Below are positions 35,256 through 44,429 of a DNA stretch of 64,000 nucleotides, piece by piece. The notes beneath the pieces are model-generated. The model made no database searches and was not told the DNA's origin. It saw only the letters and a program-made list of their open reading frames with translations. Numbering within the stretch: position 1 is the stretch's first letter; every line of letters begins with the position of its first letter. Location of the stretch: the NCBI GenBank assembly GCA_022793335.1, contig JAAWCQ010000009.1, forward strand, positions 1-64,000, in the 5' to 3' direction. The position numbers were made by a program, and so were the translations under genes. The DNA comes from Clostridia bacterium. Its GTDB lineage: Bacteria; Bacillota; Clostridia; Christensenellales; UBA1242.

Positions 35256-38200
35256 ATGGCAGAAACAAATAAGCGTCAAGAAGTTGTCAATCATATTAAG
35301 CTGTTAAACCAACACAAACAGCCTATTTTGGATGAAACCAAAAATCCTATTGTTATTGACCAAAAAATAAGCTTAGACACAGAGTCTAAACATTTTATTG
35401 ATTTTAAGGGCTCTTTCACAAACGAAAGTGGCAAAGAGACCAAATCTGTTTTGACAGTTGATAAAGATCAAGCTGGCAATTTTTCAGTTGGCATTCCAAA
35501 CTTAAATTTGTTTGTATCAGAAACTGGCGAATCGCTTGCTTCCGTTTTAGGTGCTGAAGGCAATTCAATTTCTTTAACTCCATTAAACACTCCTCCAAGC
35601 AAGATTGCAACCTTCCAAAATGGAGATGAAACCTGCTTTGAAATTTTGGCGGAAAGTGGTCAAATTCTTTTAATAACCACAAATGGAAACAGCGTTTCAA
35701 TTCAGACCAAAGAAAATGAAAACGCCCCTGCCAAAGATTTTATTTATCAAGTTGAAAAAGGCAGTGGACTTGACATTGACCTGCAACCTGAAGCGGTTGA
35801 AGCCTTTTTTGACCCAAGCAATGAATTTTTTCATACTGACATAAAACAAATTACAGATTTCCCTACAAACATTTTGGCAATGTATGCAAAATTGAAGACT
35901 GGCGTAAATGAGCAAACAAGAATTGGCAAATTTACTATGACGGTAATTTCTCAGAATGAAAATGCCGAGCCTTTCTTCTTTATGACAAGACACTCTCAGC
36001 GTGCAAATGCTCAAGACAACAATTATTTATTATTTGAAAATAAATTTTATTCTGTTGAAAAACTTCTCTTTCAAAAAGACCCTTCTGATGGAAAGTTGAG
36101 AATGGTTTTTCAAATTCAACCAAGGACTGGCAATAAAAAATCTGAAACAAACAAAAGAGCTGTTGCTTATGACCTCGAAGTTGATGAAAATGGAAGGCTT
36201 ACACCTCAGTCATTAAAAGTTGTAAATTATATGAGAAGTGTTTGTGCTTATGCTGAGCCTACTACTCATAATGAAGGCGATATTGAAGTTGAAACTGATG
36301 ACGGAAAAATTGTTTTTGAGCAAAAAGACAGAAGAGATTATTCAAACTATCAATATTATGTAGCTTCAAACAATTCAAACAGAACAGTTTACACCGAAGA
36401 CCCACAAAATGGCAAAGATGGCAAGAGTGCTTATGAGATTGCCGTTGAACATGGCTTTAGTGGCACCGAAGAGGAATGGCTTGAAAGTTTAAAAGGTCAG
36501 GACGGCAAAAGTGCTTATGATATTGCAAAAGAACATGGTTTTCAAGGCAGTGAAGAAGAGTGGCTTGAAAGTTTAAAAGGCACGCCTGGACTTCCTGGTA
36601 TCAATGGTCAAGATGGCAAAGATGGTAAAGATGGCAAGAGTGCCTATGAAATTGCTGTTGAACATGGCTTTACTGGCTCACCTGCCGAATGGCTTGACAG
36701 CTTAAAGGGTGAAAAAGGCGAAAGTCTTTATGACATTGCTAAGCGAAATGGTTTCACTGGCAGTGAAAAGGACTTTATTGAAAGCTTAAGAGGCGCAGAA
36801 GGCAAAAGCGCTTACGAGATTGCACAAGAGCTTGGTTTTAAAGGCTCTAAACAAGAATGGCTTGACAGTTTGAAAGGTCAGGCTGGCAAAGATGGCGAAA
36901 ATGGCAAGAGTGCCTATGATGTTGCTAAAGAACACGGCTTTGAAGGCAGTGAAGAAGATTGGCTGAGAAGTTTAAAAGGCGCACCTGGCAAAAATGGTAA
37001 AAATGGTAAAAATGCCTATGAATTGGCGGTAGAAAATGGTTTTAAAGGCTCACCTGCCGAGTGGCTTGACAGTTTGAGAGGAGAACAAGGCCAGCAAGGC
37101 GAAAAGGGCGAAAGTTTATATGACATTGCCAAACGAAATGGTTTTACTGGCAGTGAGGCTGACTTTATCGCCAGCTTAAGAGGCAAAAGTGCTTATGATA
37201 TTGCAAGAGATCACGGTTTTGAAGGCAGTGAAGAAGATTGGCTGAGAAGTTTAAAAGGTCAGGACGGAAGTGATGGAAGCGACGGCGGTGACGGAAGCGA
37301 TGTAAATGCCGGTGAAAATGGAAAAGATGGCGAGAATGGTCGTGATGGAAGAAATGGCCGTGATGGAGAAAACGGAAGAGATGGTAATGATGGAAGAGAT
37401 AGCGAAGATAATTCTTTAAATCCACCACAAAACGACATCGAAGATTTAGAGCAAGAACAGCCTGAAGAAAAGAAGGAAAAACCTGCTCCAAAGCCTGCTG
37501 AAGCCCCTCCTGCTGAAAAGAATTTTACTAAACTTGCTGACGCTTTTGGAACAGCCTTTGCATATCTTGGCGTGTTTATTGCAATTGGCGCAATACTTAT
37601 ACCTGGTTTTGCTGCCCTCGCAATAGTGGGCTGTCTCGTTTCACTCGCTGGTGTGACAACTTCAACTTTAAGTGACAAATTTAAATTTACTCCATTCAAA
37701 GCTGCTGAAAAGAAAATCAAAGAGCTTGAAGATCAAGAAAAAGAAGACAAAGAATTTGAAGAAGATTTCCTTTCAAATGAAAAAGATCTTGACAAAGCTG
37801 CAGATCTTACTGATGCAAAAGCAAAAGAGCTTAATGATTATTTAAGAGAGTTTTATACAGATCCAAACAATGAATTATCTCAATTCACTGGAATTTTTGA
37901 AGAATATGGTATAGGTTTTTCAGATATTAAAGATGCTGAAAGGGCTAAGCCAGCAGAAGAACGAAACAATTATGCAAGAACAGAGGCTATGGTTGGTCGC
38001 GACGGACTTGAAATAAGGCGTCAAATGGCAACCGATTTAAGAAATATTCAGGCCTCTCAAGATGCCGCTGTAAGAGCGCAAATGATAGATCAATTTATTG
38101 ATACAAACTTCAGACCAATGCCTCAACCTGTTAGGACCGCTTTACTTGACAACTTGTTTGGTGGCGGCGCTGAAGGCAATGAAAGACTCACCGCTTTTGT

Positions 38201-41200
38201 AACTAAACTTGAAGAAACTGTCTCTTATGGAGACCAAGAAAGAAAAATTCTTGATATTCAACATAAGGCAATTGACAATGCAAAAGACAGCAGTGTTAAC
38301 AGGCTTATAAATTCTTCTAAGATAAATGCAGAACAGAGAGCTCGTATTGTTAAAAGATATTCACATCAGCTTGTAAGACGCTATGCAAACGACCAAAATA
38401 TGAACGAAGAAAAGCTTAATAAGACACTTGAAAAGCTTCCAGAAGAAGAACAACAAGTGATTATTGACACTTTGATAAATGCTCAAGAACAAATCGAACA
38501 AGAAACTGCCCATATTGAAGAAGTTGCTCACGACAATCGCGAGCTTGTTGCAAATGCGAATGAAGCTGGAAGATATATTAAAGCTGTTTATGCTATCGAA
38601 AACGGGCCAGTAAGCACCTATAATGAAGCTACATCGGCTGTAATTGATATGCTTAAAGAGCGCACTGCCCTTGCACACAAAACCAGCATTTCTATTGCTT
38701 CTATAAGAAAAGCTACTAAAAATGCTCAAACAGATTTGGATGTAAATTCTTCAGCATATAAAATTGTAGAACATACTGCCGAAATGGTGGGAAGCTTTTC
38801 AAATATGGCAAACTCTAAAGAGGTGTCAACAAGTTATCAAAACATGATGAATATCTTGTTTACAGAATTTCCTGAGGTTGCAAGCTCTTATTTGGGAAAT
38901 GACATTCCTGCCCCTACTGGAAATAAACAACACAATATTGATCAGATGATTGAAAATATCGCTGCATGTCCTGGTGAAAAGGCTGATAGGTTAAAAACCG
39001 CACTCGAGGCTTATAGGAATGCAAGAAAAACTGCTGGAAGCGTCATGAGAACGCATCTTAGCAAACCTATAGAAAGTATACTTGCACAAGTATTCACACA
39101 AGAAATCAGAGATACTTTACAAACTGATGAAGCTCGAGCAGCCTTTAATGCGCGCATCACTAAAAAAGTAACCGAGCTTAACAAAGAAAGTTTCTTCCGT
39201 AATCATATTTACAATGATAAAAATGCCCAACTTCATACAAGATTGGCAACAGCAATTATGCTTATTGAAGATAAGCTTAGCGACAAAAATCTTCCTAAAA
39301 ATGAAAAAGACGCACTTAACAGAACATTGAAGTCATTGTCTAGTGTTGTAAATGGAACGCTTGCTGAAGTTGCCCTTGAGAGTTGTGTAATAACTGCTAT
39401 TGACGGCAAGAGTGGTGTTAAACATGATGAAAAAACACTGGAAGAAAAAACAAATATTGCAAATGGCAAAATTAAAGGCTATAAAAGAGCTTTAGATATT
39501 ATTACGAACATGAAATTGCCAACTGAAAAAGATGAAAATGGCAAGACTGCTACACAAAGAATAATTGAAAGCTTTAAAGCCATTACTTCAGTTAAGGACG
39601 CCTCTGCCACAACTCAACTTTTAAACATATTGAATGAAACAGTTGTTGGTGGTGAAAAATTAGGCTCAAAAGTTATCGAAGAAAACGAACCTTCATTTAA
39701 AGAGATTTATGAAGCTTCAAGAATGACTTCTGATTTGATTGGCAAAAAAGTTGATAAGCTTGGAAACCTTTCTCAAGCGGAAAAAGACTCTGTCAAAGCA
39801 AAAATTAAAACTGACTATCAAGTGATTTCCGCTGACCCTAAATCATCTAGAAAAGACATTGAAACAGCTATCAAAGCTGCCTTTGGAAATTCTGGGCTTG
39901 ACGATAAGACACTGAAAAAGATTAAAAAAGATATTGAAGACATTGCAAAATATGGTGCTCAACCTATCGATATTCAACATGCTGAAAAACAGATCAGAGA
40001 CAAAATACAAAGTCTCAATAAGCGTGCAAATAAGGAAGTGCATTGCCACGACGAGAGAGTGGGTCAAGCACAGGCTGAAAGAGAATATGCTCATCATAGA
40101 GCAAAACTCAGTCGAAAAGACAAAGATTTTGCTTATGAAACTGTTTATGATATGATTTTTGCTCTTGCTGATAAAGAGAAATTTAAAGAAGAATACAATA
40201 AAACTTGCGAAGAAAGCGAGAAAATTACAAATGAAGAAGAGCTTCTTGCAAAACTTCAAGAGGACATTGACAAACAAAGCAAAAAACTTGCACCAAAGAA
40301 GCTTGCTGCCCGTTATGGAATTTCTAAAGAAACTTACGCTAAGAAAGAAAACAAGCTTCAAATTTATGAAAATGTTTACGAGCTTTTAGAGGCTATTGCT
40401 CCTGACAAAACAGCTGAAGAAGTTGAAGAGATTATTCGCACTGAATTTCTTAACAACCCTAAGATTACACCTGCTAAACTTGCAAAAACATTAAATATTC
40501 CAAAAGCATTCTTTAAAGACAGTCTTGCACAGCTTTCTTCAAGAGGAGTTACTGAAGAAGGTCAAAAGAAACTTTGGCTTAAGAAGAAAGAAATGGATGA
40601 GTTTAATGATGTTGCTGACGAATTTACTACTGCATGGAAAAAACTTGTGGAAGCTGAAACAGCTGAGGAATTGGACAACAGCAGTATATTGGCAATTGAA
40701 GCGTTTGTTGAAAATGCCAAAAATGAGAGTTATCGAAGGGCTGAAAGGGCAAAAGAACATAAAGAAAACCTCAAAGGTGCAACTGGCGCTGAAAGAAGCA
40801 GAAGAAAGAAAGAAAATCAAGCTGATGAAAAAGCGAATAAAAAGAAAGGCAAAGAAAGAAAAGCTATTGACGAAAGAGCAACCCACTATGCAGATGTTCT
40901 TGCTCGCATTGGCTTGAGCATTGAGGCTCTTGATAAGATTGTCAAAGAAGCTAAGTCTTCTGACCCTGCTACTAGAGAAATCGCTGTTAAACAGCTTGCC
41001 GAAATCAATGCCACCCTTCAACCAGAAAAGAAAATTGAAGGCGCAAAACTTGATATTCAAAATGACTATGAAACTATTGCTGTATTAAACAATACACAAT
41101 TCTCAAATCAAGACAAAGCTTTAGTTTCGGCTATGCAACAACTTGACGAATTTGTAAAAGCAAGTGAAGACTTGACTAAAAAGCTTGACTTCCTTGCATC

Positions 41201-41765
41201 ATTACAAGGCAAATATAACATGCCACCAGAAATGGTTGAAAAAGCTTATGCAGCCTTTGCCGCTGGTGACCAGTCATTCTTTGAGCAAACGAAAGTTGGC
41301 GAAAATGGTGACAGACTTGCACTTCTTATTGAAGGTGCCGAGTTTAGCACTGAGGACCTTGCCCTGCTTAGACAGCTTGGCATTAAACCAGAAGAGCTTA
41401 CAGACAGCAAAAAACGTGATAAAAAGCTTAAAGACATCAGAAAAAATCTTGAGTTGCAACAACAGCAAAAACAAGCTGAGGTTGACAAGGCAAAGAAAGT
41501 TGCAAATGACAATAAAGCAGACAAAACTTCTGATATGTCAAAACAAAGCCGCAAAAAGAATCGCGAAGGCTGGAATTTCTTCAAGAAATTGTTTGGAAAG
41601 AAAAAACAACAAGTTGATGCAAAAGTCAACGAAAAGAAGGCAGAACAAGCTAGAATTGAGGAAGCTAAAAAACAGGCTGAAGACGAACGCAATAGAGAAA
41701 AACCTGCTGAAAAAAATAGAGACAAATCTGAGCCTTCCAACGAAGCTCCTGAAGCTGGTGCATAA
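35256..41765 (+). CDS. Giant 2169-residue protein: nine 26-residue repeats, collagen-like spacers, central membrane hairpin, long coiled-coil tail
   Basis: Residues 1-380 are soluble-looking and unrecognised, with no signal peptide. From about 385 to 667 there are nine copies of a 26-residue unit of form GKSAYDIAKEHGFxGSxEEWLxSLKG, alternating between GKSAY and GESLY types. They are joined by collagen-like Gly-X-Y spacers (GKDGKDGKD, GRDGRNGRDGEN). Proline- and Glu-rich sequence follows, then a hydrophobic double segment (about 766-800), then about 1370 residues of charged, mostly helical sequence ending in a Lys/Glu-rich tail. The GKSAYEIA...WLxSLKG unit accompanies collagen-like repeats in phage tail and surface proteins. 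With no signal peptide and a central membrane anchor, topology is unclear. The gene has a strong promoter and terminator. Confidence 0.8.
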   Translation: MAETNKRQEVVNHIKLLNQHKQPILDETKNPIVIDQKISLDTESKHFIDFKGSFTNESGKETKSVLTVDKDQAGNFSVGIPNLNLFVSETGESLASVLGAEGNSISLTPLNTPPSKIATFQNGDETCFEILAESGQILLITTNGNSVSIQTKENENAPAKDFIYQVEKGSGLDIDLQPEAVEAFFDPSNEFFHTDIKQITDFPTNILAMYAKLKTGVNEQTRIGKFTMTVISQNENAEPFFFMTRHSQRANAQDNNYLLFENKFYSVEKLLFQKDPSDGKLRMVFQIQPRTGNKKSETNKRAVAYDLEVDENGRLTPQSLKVVNYMRSVCAYAEPTTHNEGDIEVETDDGKIVFEQKDRRDYSNYQYYVASNNSNRTVYTEDPQNGKDGKSAYEIAVEHGFSGTEEEWLESLKGQDGKSAYDIAKEHGFQGSEEEWLESLKGTPGLPGINGQDGKDGKDGKSAYEIAVEHGFTGSPAEWLDSLKGEKGESLYDIAKRNGFTGSEKDFIESLRGAEGKSAYEIAQELGFKGSKQEWLDSLKGQAGKDGENGKSAYDVAKEHGFEGSEEDWLRSLKGAPGKNGKNGKNAYELAVENGFKGSPAEWLDSLRGEQGQQGEKGESLYDIAKRNGFTGSEADFIASLRGKSAYDIARDHGFEGSEEDWLRSLKGQDGSDGSDGGDGSDVNAGENGKDGENGRDGRNGRDGENGRDGNDGRDSEDNSLNPPQNDIEDLEQEQPEEKKEKPAPKPAEAPPAEKNFTKLADAFGTAFAYLGVFIAIGAILIPGFAALAIVGCLVSLAGVTTSTLSDKFKFTPFKAAEKKIKELEDQEKEDKEFEEDFLSNEKDLDKAADLTDAKAKELNDYLREFYTDPNNELSQFTGIFEEYGIGFSDIKDAERAKPAEERNNYARTEAMVGRDGLEIRRQMATDLRNIQASQDAAVRAQMIDQFIDTNFRPMPQPVRTALLDNLFGGGAEGNERLTAFVTKLEETVSYGDQERKILDIQHKAIDNAKDSSVNRLINSSKINAEQRARIVKRYSHQLVRRYANDQNMNEEKLNKTLEKLPEEEQQVIIDTLINAQEQIEQETAHIEEVAHDNRELVANANEAGRYIKAVYAIENGPVSTYNEATSAVIDMLKERTALAHKTSISIASIRKATKNAQTDLDVNSSAYKIVEHTAEMVGSFSNMANSKEVSTSYQNMMNILFTEFPEVASSYLGNDIPAPTGNKQHNIDQMIENIAACPGEKADRLKTALEAYRNARKTAGSVMRTHLSKPIESILAQVFTQEIRDTLQTDEARAAFNARITKKVTELNKESFFRNHIYNDKNAQLHTRLATAIMLIEDKLSDKNLPKNEKDALNRTLKSLSSVVNGTLAEVALESCVITAIDGKSGVKHDEKTLEEKTNIANGKIKGYKRALDIITNMKLPTEKDENGKTATQRIIESFKAITSVKDASATTQLLNILNETVVGGEKLGSKVIEENEPSFKEIYEASRMTSDLIGKKVDKLGNLSQAEKDSVKAKIKTDYQVISADPKSSRKDIETAIKAAFGNSGLDDKTLKKIKKDIEDIAKYGAQPIDIQHAEKQIRDKIQSLNKRANKEVHCHDERVGQAQAEREYAHHRAKLSRKDKDFAYETVYDMIFALADKEKFKEEYNKTCEESEKITNEEELLAKLQEDIDKQSKKLAPKKLAARYGISKETYAKKENKLQIYENVYELLEAIAPDKTAEEVEEIIRTEFLNNPKITPAKLAKTLNIPKAFFKDSLAQLSSRGVTEEGQKKLWLKKKEMDEFNDVADEFTTAWKKLVEAETAEELDNSSILAIEAFVENAKNESYRRAERAKEHKENLKGATGAERSRRKKENQADEKANKKKGKERKAIDERATHYADVLARIGLSIEALDKIVKEAKSSDPATREIAVKQLAEINATLQPEKKIEGAKLDIQNDYETIAVLNNTQFSNQDKALVSAMQQLDEFVKASEDLTKKLDFLASLQGKYNMPPEMVEKAYAAFAAGDQSFFEQTKVGENGDRLALLIEGAEFSTEDLALLRQLGIKPEELTDSKKRDKKLKDIRKNLELQQQQKQAEVDKAKKVANDNKADKTSDMSKQSRKKNREGWNFFKKLFGKKKQQVDAKVNEKKAEQARIEEAKKQAEDERNREKPAEKNRDKSEPSNEAPEAGA

Positions 41766-41800
41766 TCAAGTTTTACTTGAAAACTCAATTTAACGAAATA

Positions 41801-41836
41801 AAAGGTTTAACTCTTTGTTTAAGAGTTAAACTTTTT
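41801..41836 (+). terminator. Terminator of the 2169-residue protein gene
   Basis: A 15-bp stem around GTTTAACTCTT/AAGAGTTAAAC with one G-T pair, loop TGTTT, and a T-run, 36 nt beyond the stop. Confidence 0.85.
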
Positions 41837-41938
41837 AAAGTAGTCCCCTTTTTATATTATTGATTTAAATAATATTATCTTAATATAAAAAAACAATTTA
41901 TTAAATAAACAAAAAAACACATTTTAAAAGGAAAAATT

Positions 41939-43033
41939 ATGAAAATTGGTGTTGTAGGCTTGCCAAATGTTGGCAAAAGTACATTATTTAACGCTATAAC
42001 AAATGCAGGTGCAGAAAGTGCAAACTATCCATTTTGCACCATCGAGCCCAATGTTGGAATAGTTGATGTGCCAGATGAAAGGCTTCAAGTGCTTGGAAAT
42101 TTGTATTCAACACAAAAAATTACTCCAGCGGCAATAGAATTTGTTGATATTGCAGGGCTGGTTGCTGGCGCAAGCAAAGGCGAAGGACTTGGAAACAAAT
42201 TTTTAAGTCATATTCGTGAAGTAGACGCCATTGTGCATGTAGTAAGATGCTTTGAAAACGACAAAATTATCCATGTAAATGGCTCAATTGACCCTATTCG
42301 TGACATTGAAATAATAAATTTAGAGCTTGCGCTTGCCGACCTTGAGCAGATTACCAAAAAATATGAGCGTGACGCAAAACTGGTCAAAACTGGCGACAAA
42401 AGTCTTATTGCTGGCGTAAATCTTATGGAAAAAATAAAAACAGCTCTTGAAAACAATCTTCCTGCCCGCTCTGTTGAGATTGATGGTGAGGAAGAGGAAA
42501 AGATTATGAAAAATCTTCAACTTCTCACAGCAAAGCCTGTAATTTATGTTGCCAACATCAGTGAAGATGACATAAGCAAACCTGAAAATGAATTTGTAGC
42601 AAAAGTCCGCGATTTTGCCGATAAGGAAGGTGCAAAAGTCATAAGTCTTTCTGCAAAGATAGAAGAAGAGCTTGCTGGGCTTGACGCTGAAGAGAAAGCA
42701 ATGTTTAAAGAAGAGCTTGGCATAAACGAAAGCGGTCTTGAAAAACTTGTAAAGGCAAGTTATGACCTTCTGGGACTAATGAGTTATCTTACTGCTGGTG
42801 AAAAGGAAGTTAGAGCCTGGACAATCAAAAAAGGTACAAAAGCACCTCAAGCGGCTGGAAAAATTCACACTGACTTCGAAAAAGGGTTTATTAAAGCGGA
42901 AATCGTATCTTATAATGACCTTATTGAAGCTGGCACTTACCTTAAAGCAAAAGAAAAAGGCAAGGTCAGAATGGAAGGAAAAGAATATGTTGTTCAAGAC
43001 GGTGATGTAATTCTTTTCAGATTTAATGTTTAA
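41939..43033 (+). CDS. ychF: Redox-regulated ATPase YchF (Obg-family)
   Basis: 364 residues, the standard length. Nucleotide-binding motifs: G1 GLPNVGKST (residues about 7-15), G3 DIAGLVAGAS, and NxxE in place of NKxD, which explains its ATP over GTP preference. The C-terminal TGS domain ends in AYVVQDGDVILFRFNV-like sequence. YchF binds the ribosome and is a conserved stress and translation factor. GGAAAA lies before the ATG. It begins a plus-strand run, ychF-mrnC, with mrnC 12 nt downstream. Confidence 0.96.
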   Translation: MKIGVVGLPNVGKSTLFNAITNAGAESANYPFCTIEPNVGIVDVPDERLQVLGNLYSTQKITPAAIEFVDIAGLVAGASKGEGLGNKFLSHIREVDAIVHVVRCFENDKIIHVNGSIDPIRDIEIINLELALADLEQITKKYERDAKLVKTGDKSLIAGVNLMEKIKTALENNLPARSVEIDGEEEEKIMKNLQLLTAKPVIYVANISEDDISKPENEFVAKVRDFADKEGAKVISLSAKIEEELAGLDAEEKAMFKEELGINESGLEKLVKASYDLLGLMSYLTAGEKEVRAWTIKKGTKAPQAAGKIHTDFEKGFIKAEIVSYNDLIEAGTYLKAKEKGKVRMEGKEYVVQDGDVILFRFNV

Positions 43034-43045
43034 TTGAAGGCTGCC

Positions 43046-43447
43046 ATGGAAAAAGTAAACTTAGAAAAATTATTACAAACCAATCTTCTTCCACTTGCCT
43101 TTATAGGCGACGGCGTTCACACCCTGTTTGTGCGTGAACATTGTCTTAGAAATGGAGCTTTAAAACTTGAAAATTATCATATTGAAGCTTCTTCCTATTG
43201 CAAAGCTTCCTCACAAGCAGCCGCTCTTGAGGGAATTATGCCCATTTTAAATGAAGAAGAGCTTAATATTGTTAGGCGTGCAAGAAATGCAAAACCAAAG
43301 CATCACGCAAAGAATGCATCAAGTGGTGATTACTCTCATGCAACCGCCTTTGAAGCGCTTATTGGTTTTCTTTATTTAAAAGAAGACAAAGCGAGACTGG
43401 AAGAAATTTTGCTTCTATCATTAAACAGCAATCAAAAAAAGAGCTGA
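43046..43447 (+). CDS. mrnC: Mini-ribonuclease III
   Basis: 133 residues. A catalytic RNase III domain without the dsRNA-binding domain; it matures 23S rRNA in Bacillota. The motif FIGDGVHTLFVREH, with the metal-binding Asp, and the C-terminal ATAFEALIGFLYL are those of the family, along with ARNAKPKHHAKNASSGDYSHATAFE. The start is ATG 43046 with GAAGG 5 nt upstream; an in-frame TTG at 43034 is less likely. In B. subtilis mrnC is followed by rlmB, yacP and sigH; here yacP is missing and rlmB follows after a 260-bp gap. Confidence 0.93.
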   Translation: MEKVNLEKLLQTNLLPLAFIGDGVHTLFVREHCLRNGALKLENYHIEASSYCKASSQAAALEGIMPILNEEELNIVRRARNAKPKHHAKNASSGDYSHATAFEALIGFLYLKEDKARLEEILLLSLNSNQKKS

Positions 43448-43463
43448 AATACAGCTCTTTTTT
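43435..43463 (+). terminator. Terminator of mrnC
   Basis: A 12-bp AAAAAAGAGCTG/CAGCTCTTTTTT stem with a 5-nt loop overlaps the mrnC stop codon. Confidence 0.85.
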
Positions 43464-43539
43464 ATGTTTTTGGAAATATTATTTTTAATTTAAGTCATTT
43501 TCTATTAAATTATTTTCTTTTAAATTATGAATTTAAAAC

Positions 43540-43695
43540 TTATTTATCTATTTCAAAATCAGGAAAGCACTCTGGCCAAACTCTCTCATACTCACATTCC
43601 TCTAATTTTTGGTCTTTTTCAGCAGTCAATATTAAATTTTCAATCTTTGCTAAAATAAATTGATATTTTAATGGTTTTGTGTTAAAATCTAGCAT
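43540..43695 (-). CDS. Possible 51-residue small protein, antisense to the rlmB leader
   Basis: An open frame of 51 codons on the minus strand fills the mrnC-rlmB gap. The protein starts MLDFNTKPLKYQF and ends ECFPDFEIDK, with two Cys, one Trp and typical codons for this genome. Its ATG is 12 bp from the rlmB start on the other strand. No ribosome site precedes it and no promoter is evident, so it could be chance. If real it would be transcribed divergently from rlmB. Confidence 0.3.
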   Translation of the reverse strand: MLDFNTKPLKYQFILAKIENLILTAEKDQKLEECEYERVWPECFPDFEIDK

Positions 43696-43706
43696 GGAGT
43701 AAATTT

Positions 43707-44429
43707 ATGTATATTGAAGGAAAAAATGCTGTAAGGCAGGTCATACTCAGTGACAAAACCATAAACAAAATTTTAGTTGACAAAAACTATGCCTCTCGCA
43801 AAGATGAAATTTTATCTTTGGCAGCACAGCACAAAATCAAAATTGAATTTTTACCAAAAGCCGCACTTGACTCTCGCTCACAAACTGGGCATCATCAAGG
43901 TTATATGGCAGAGACTGTAGACTTTAGTTATTCTTCAATTGAAGAAATTTTAAATGTCGCAAAAGAGCGCGAAGAGATGCCTTTCATAGTCATTTTAGAT
44001 GGAATTGAAGACCCTCATAATTTTGGTGCAATCATCCGTTCTTGTGAATGCGGTGGAGTGCATGGAATTATTATTTCTCAAGACAGAGCTTGTCAAGTCA
44101 ATGAGACAGTCATTCGCACAAGCACTGGCGCAATAAGTGAAATGAAAATTGCAAAAGTTGTCAACATCAAAAGAGCAATTGAAGAGCTTAAAAAACAAGA
44201 TATTTGGGTTTTCGCTGCCGAAATTGGTGGCAATGACATCTACAAACAAAATCTAAACTTGCCAATCGCGCTTGTAATTGGCTCAGAAGGCTTTGGAATT
44301 AAAAAGACAGTGCAAGCTTGTTGTGATGACGTGCTTACCCTACCACTTAAAGGAAAAGTCAATTCACTTAATGCCTCTGTCGCCTGTGGCATTGTTGTAT
44401 TTGAAGCGTTGAGACAGAGGTCAAAATGA
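43707..44429 (+). CDS. rlmB: 23S rRNA (guanosine 2'-O)-methyltransferase RlmB (SpoU family)
   Basis: 240 residues. The N-terminal L30e-like substrate-binding domain (IEGKNAVRQVI, then HKIKIEFLP, GHHQGYMAE) is followed by the SPOUT knot: ILDGIEDPHNFGAIIRSCECGG (motif 1), then ALVIGSEGFGI (motif 2) and LPLKGKVNSLNASVACGIVVFEALRQR (motif 3 with the SAM-binding knot). It methylates a 23S rRNA guanosine; YacO in B. subtilis is the ortholog. GGAG lies 7 nt before the ATG. It overlaps sigH by ATGA. Confidence 0.95.
   Translation: MYIEGKNAVRQVILSDKTINKILVDKNYASRKDEILSLAAQHKIKIEFLPKAALDSRSQTGHHQGYMAETVDFSYSSIEEILNVAKEREEMPFIVILDGIEDPHNFGAIIRSCECGGVHGIIISQDRACQVNETVIRTSTGAISEMKIAKVVNIKRAIEELKKQDIWVFAAEIGGNDIYKQNLNLPIALVIGSEGFGIKKTVQACCDDVLTLPLKGKVNSLNASVACGIVVFEALRQRSK

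Noticed and set aside
36412-37440. Phage tail-fibre module
   Set aside because: The GKSAY repeats occur in phage proteins, but no structural, integrase or lysis gene lies nearby and the protein continues into a long coiled coil; no prophage here.
41185-41793. 202-codon frame in the +1 frame of the 2169-residue gene end
   Set aside because: Lys-rich shadow of a Lys/Glu-rich coding stretch; no ribosome site and no domain.
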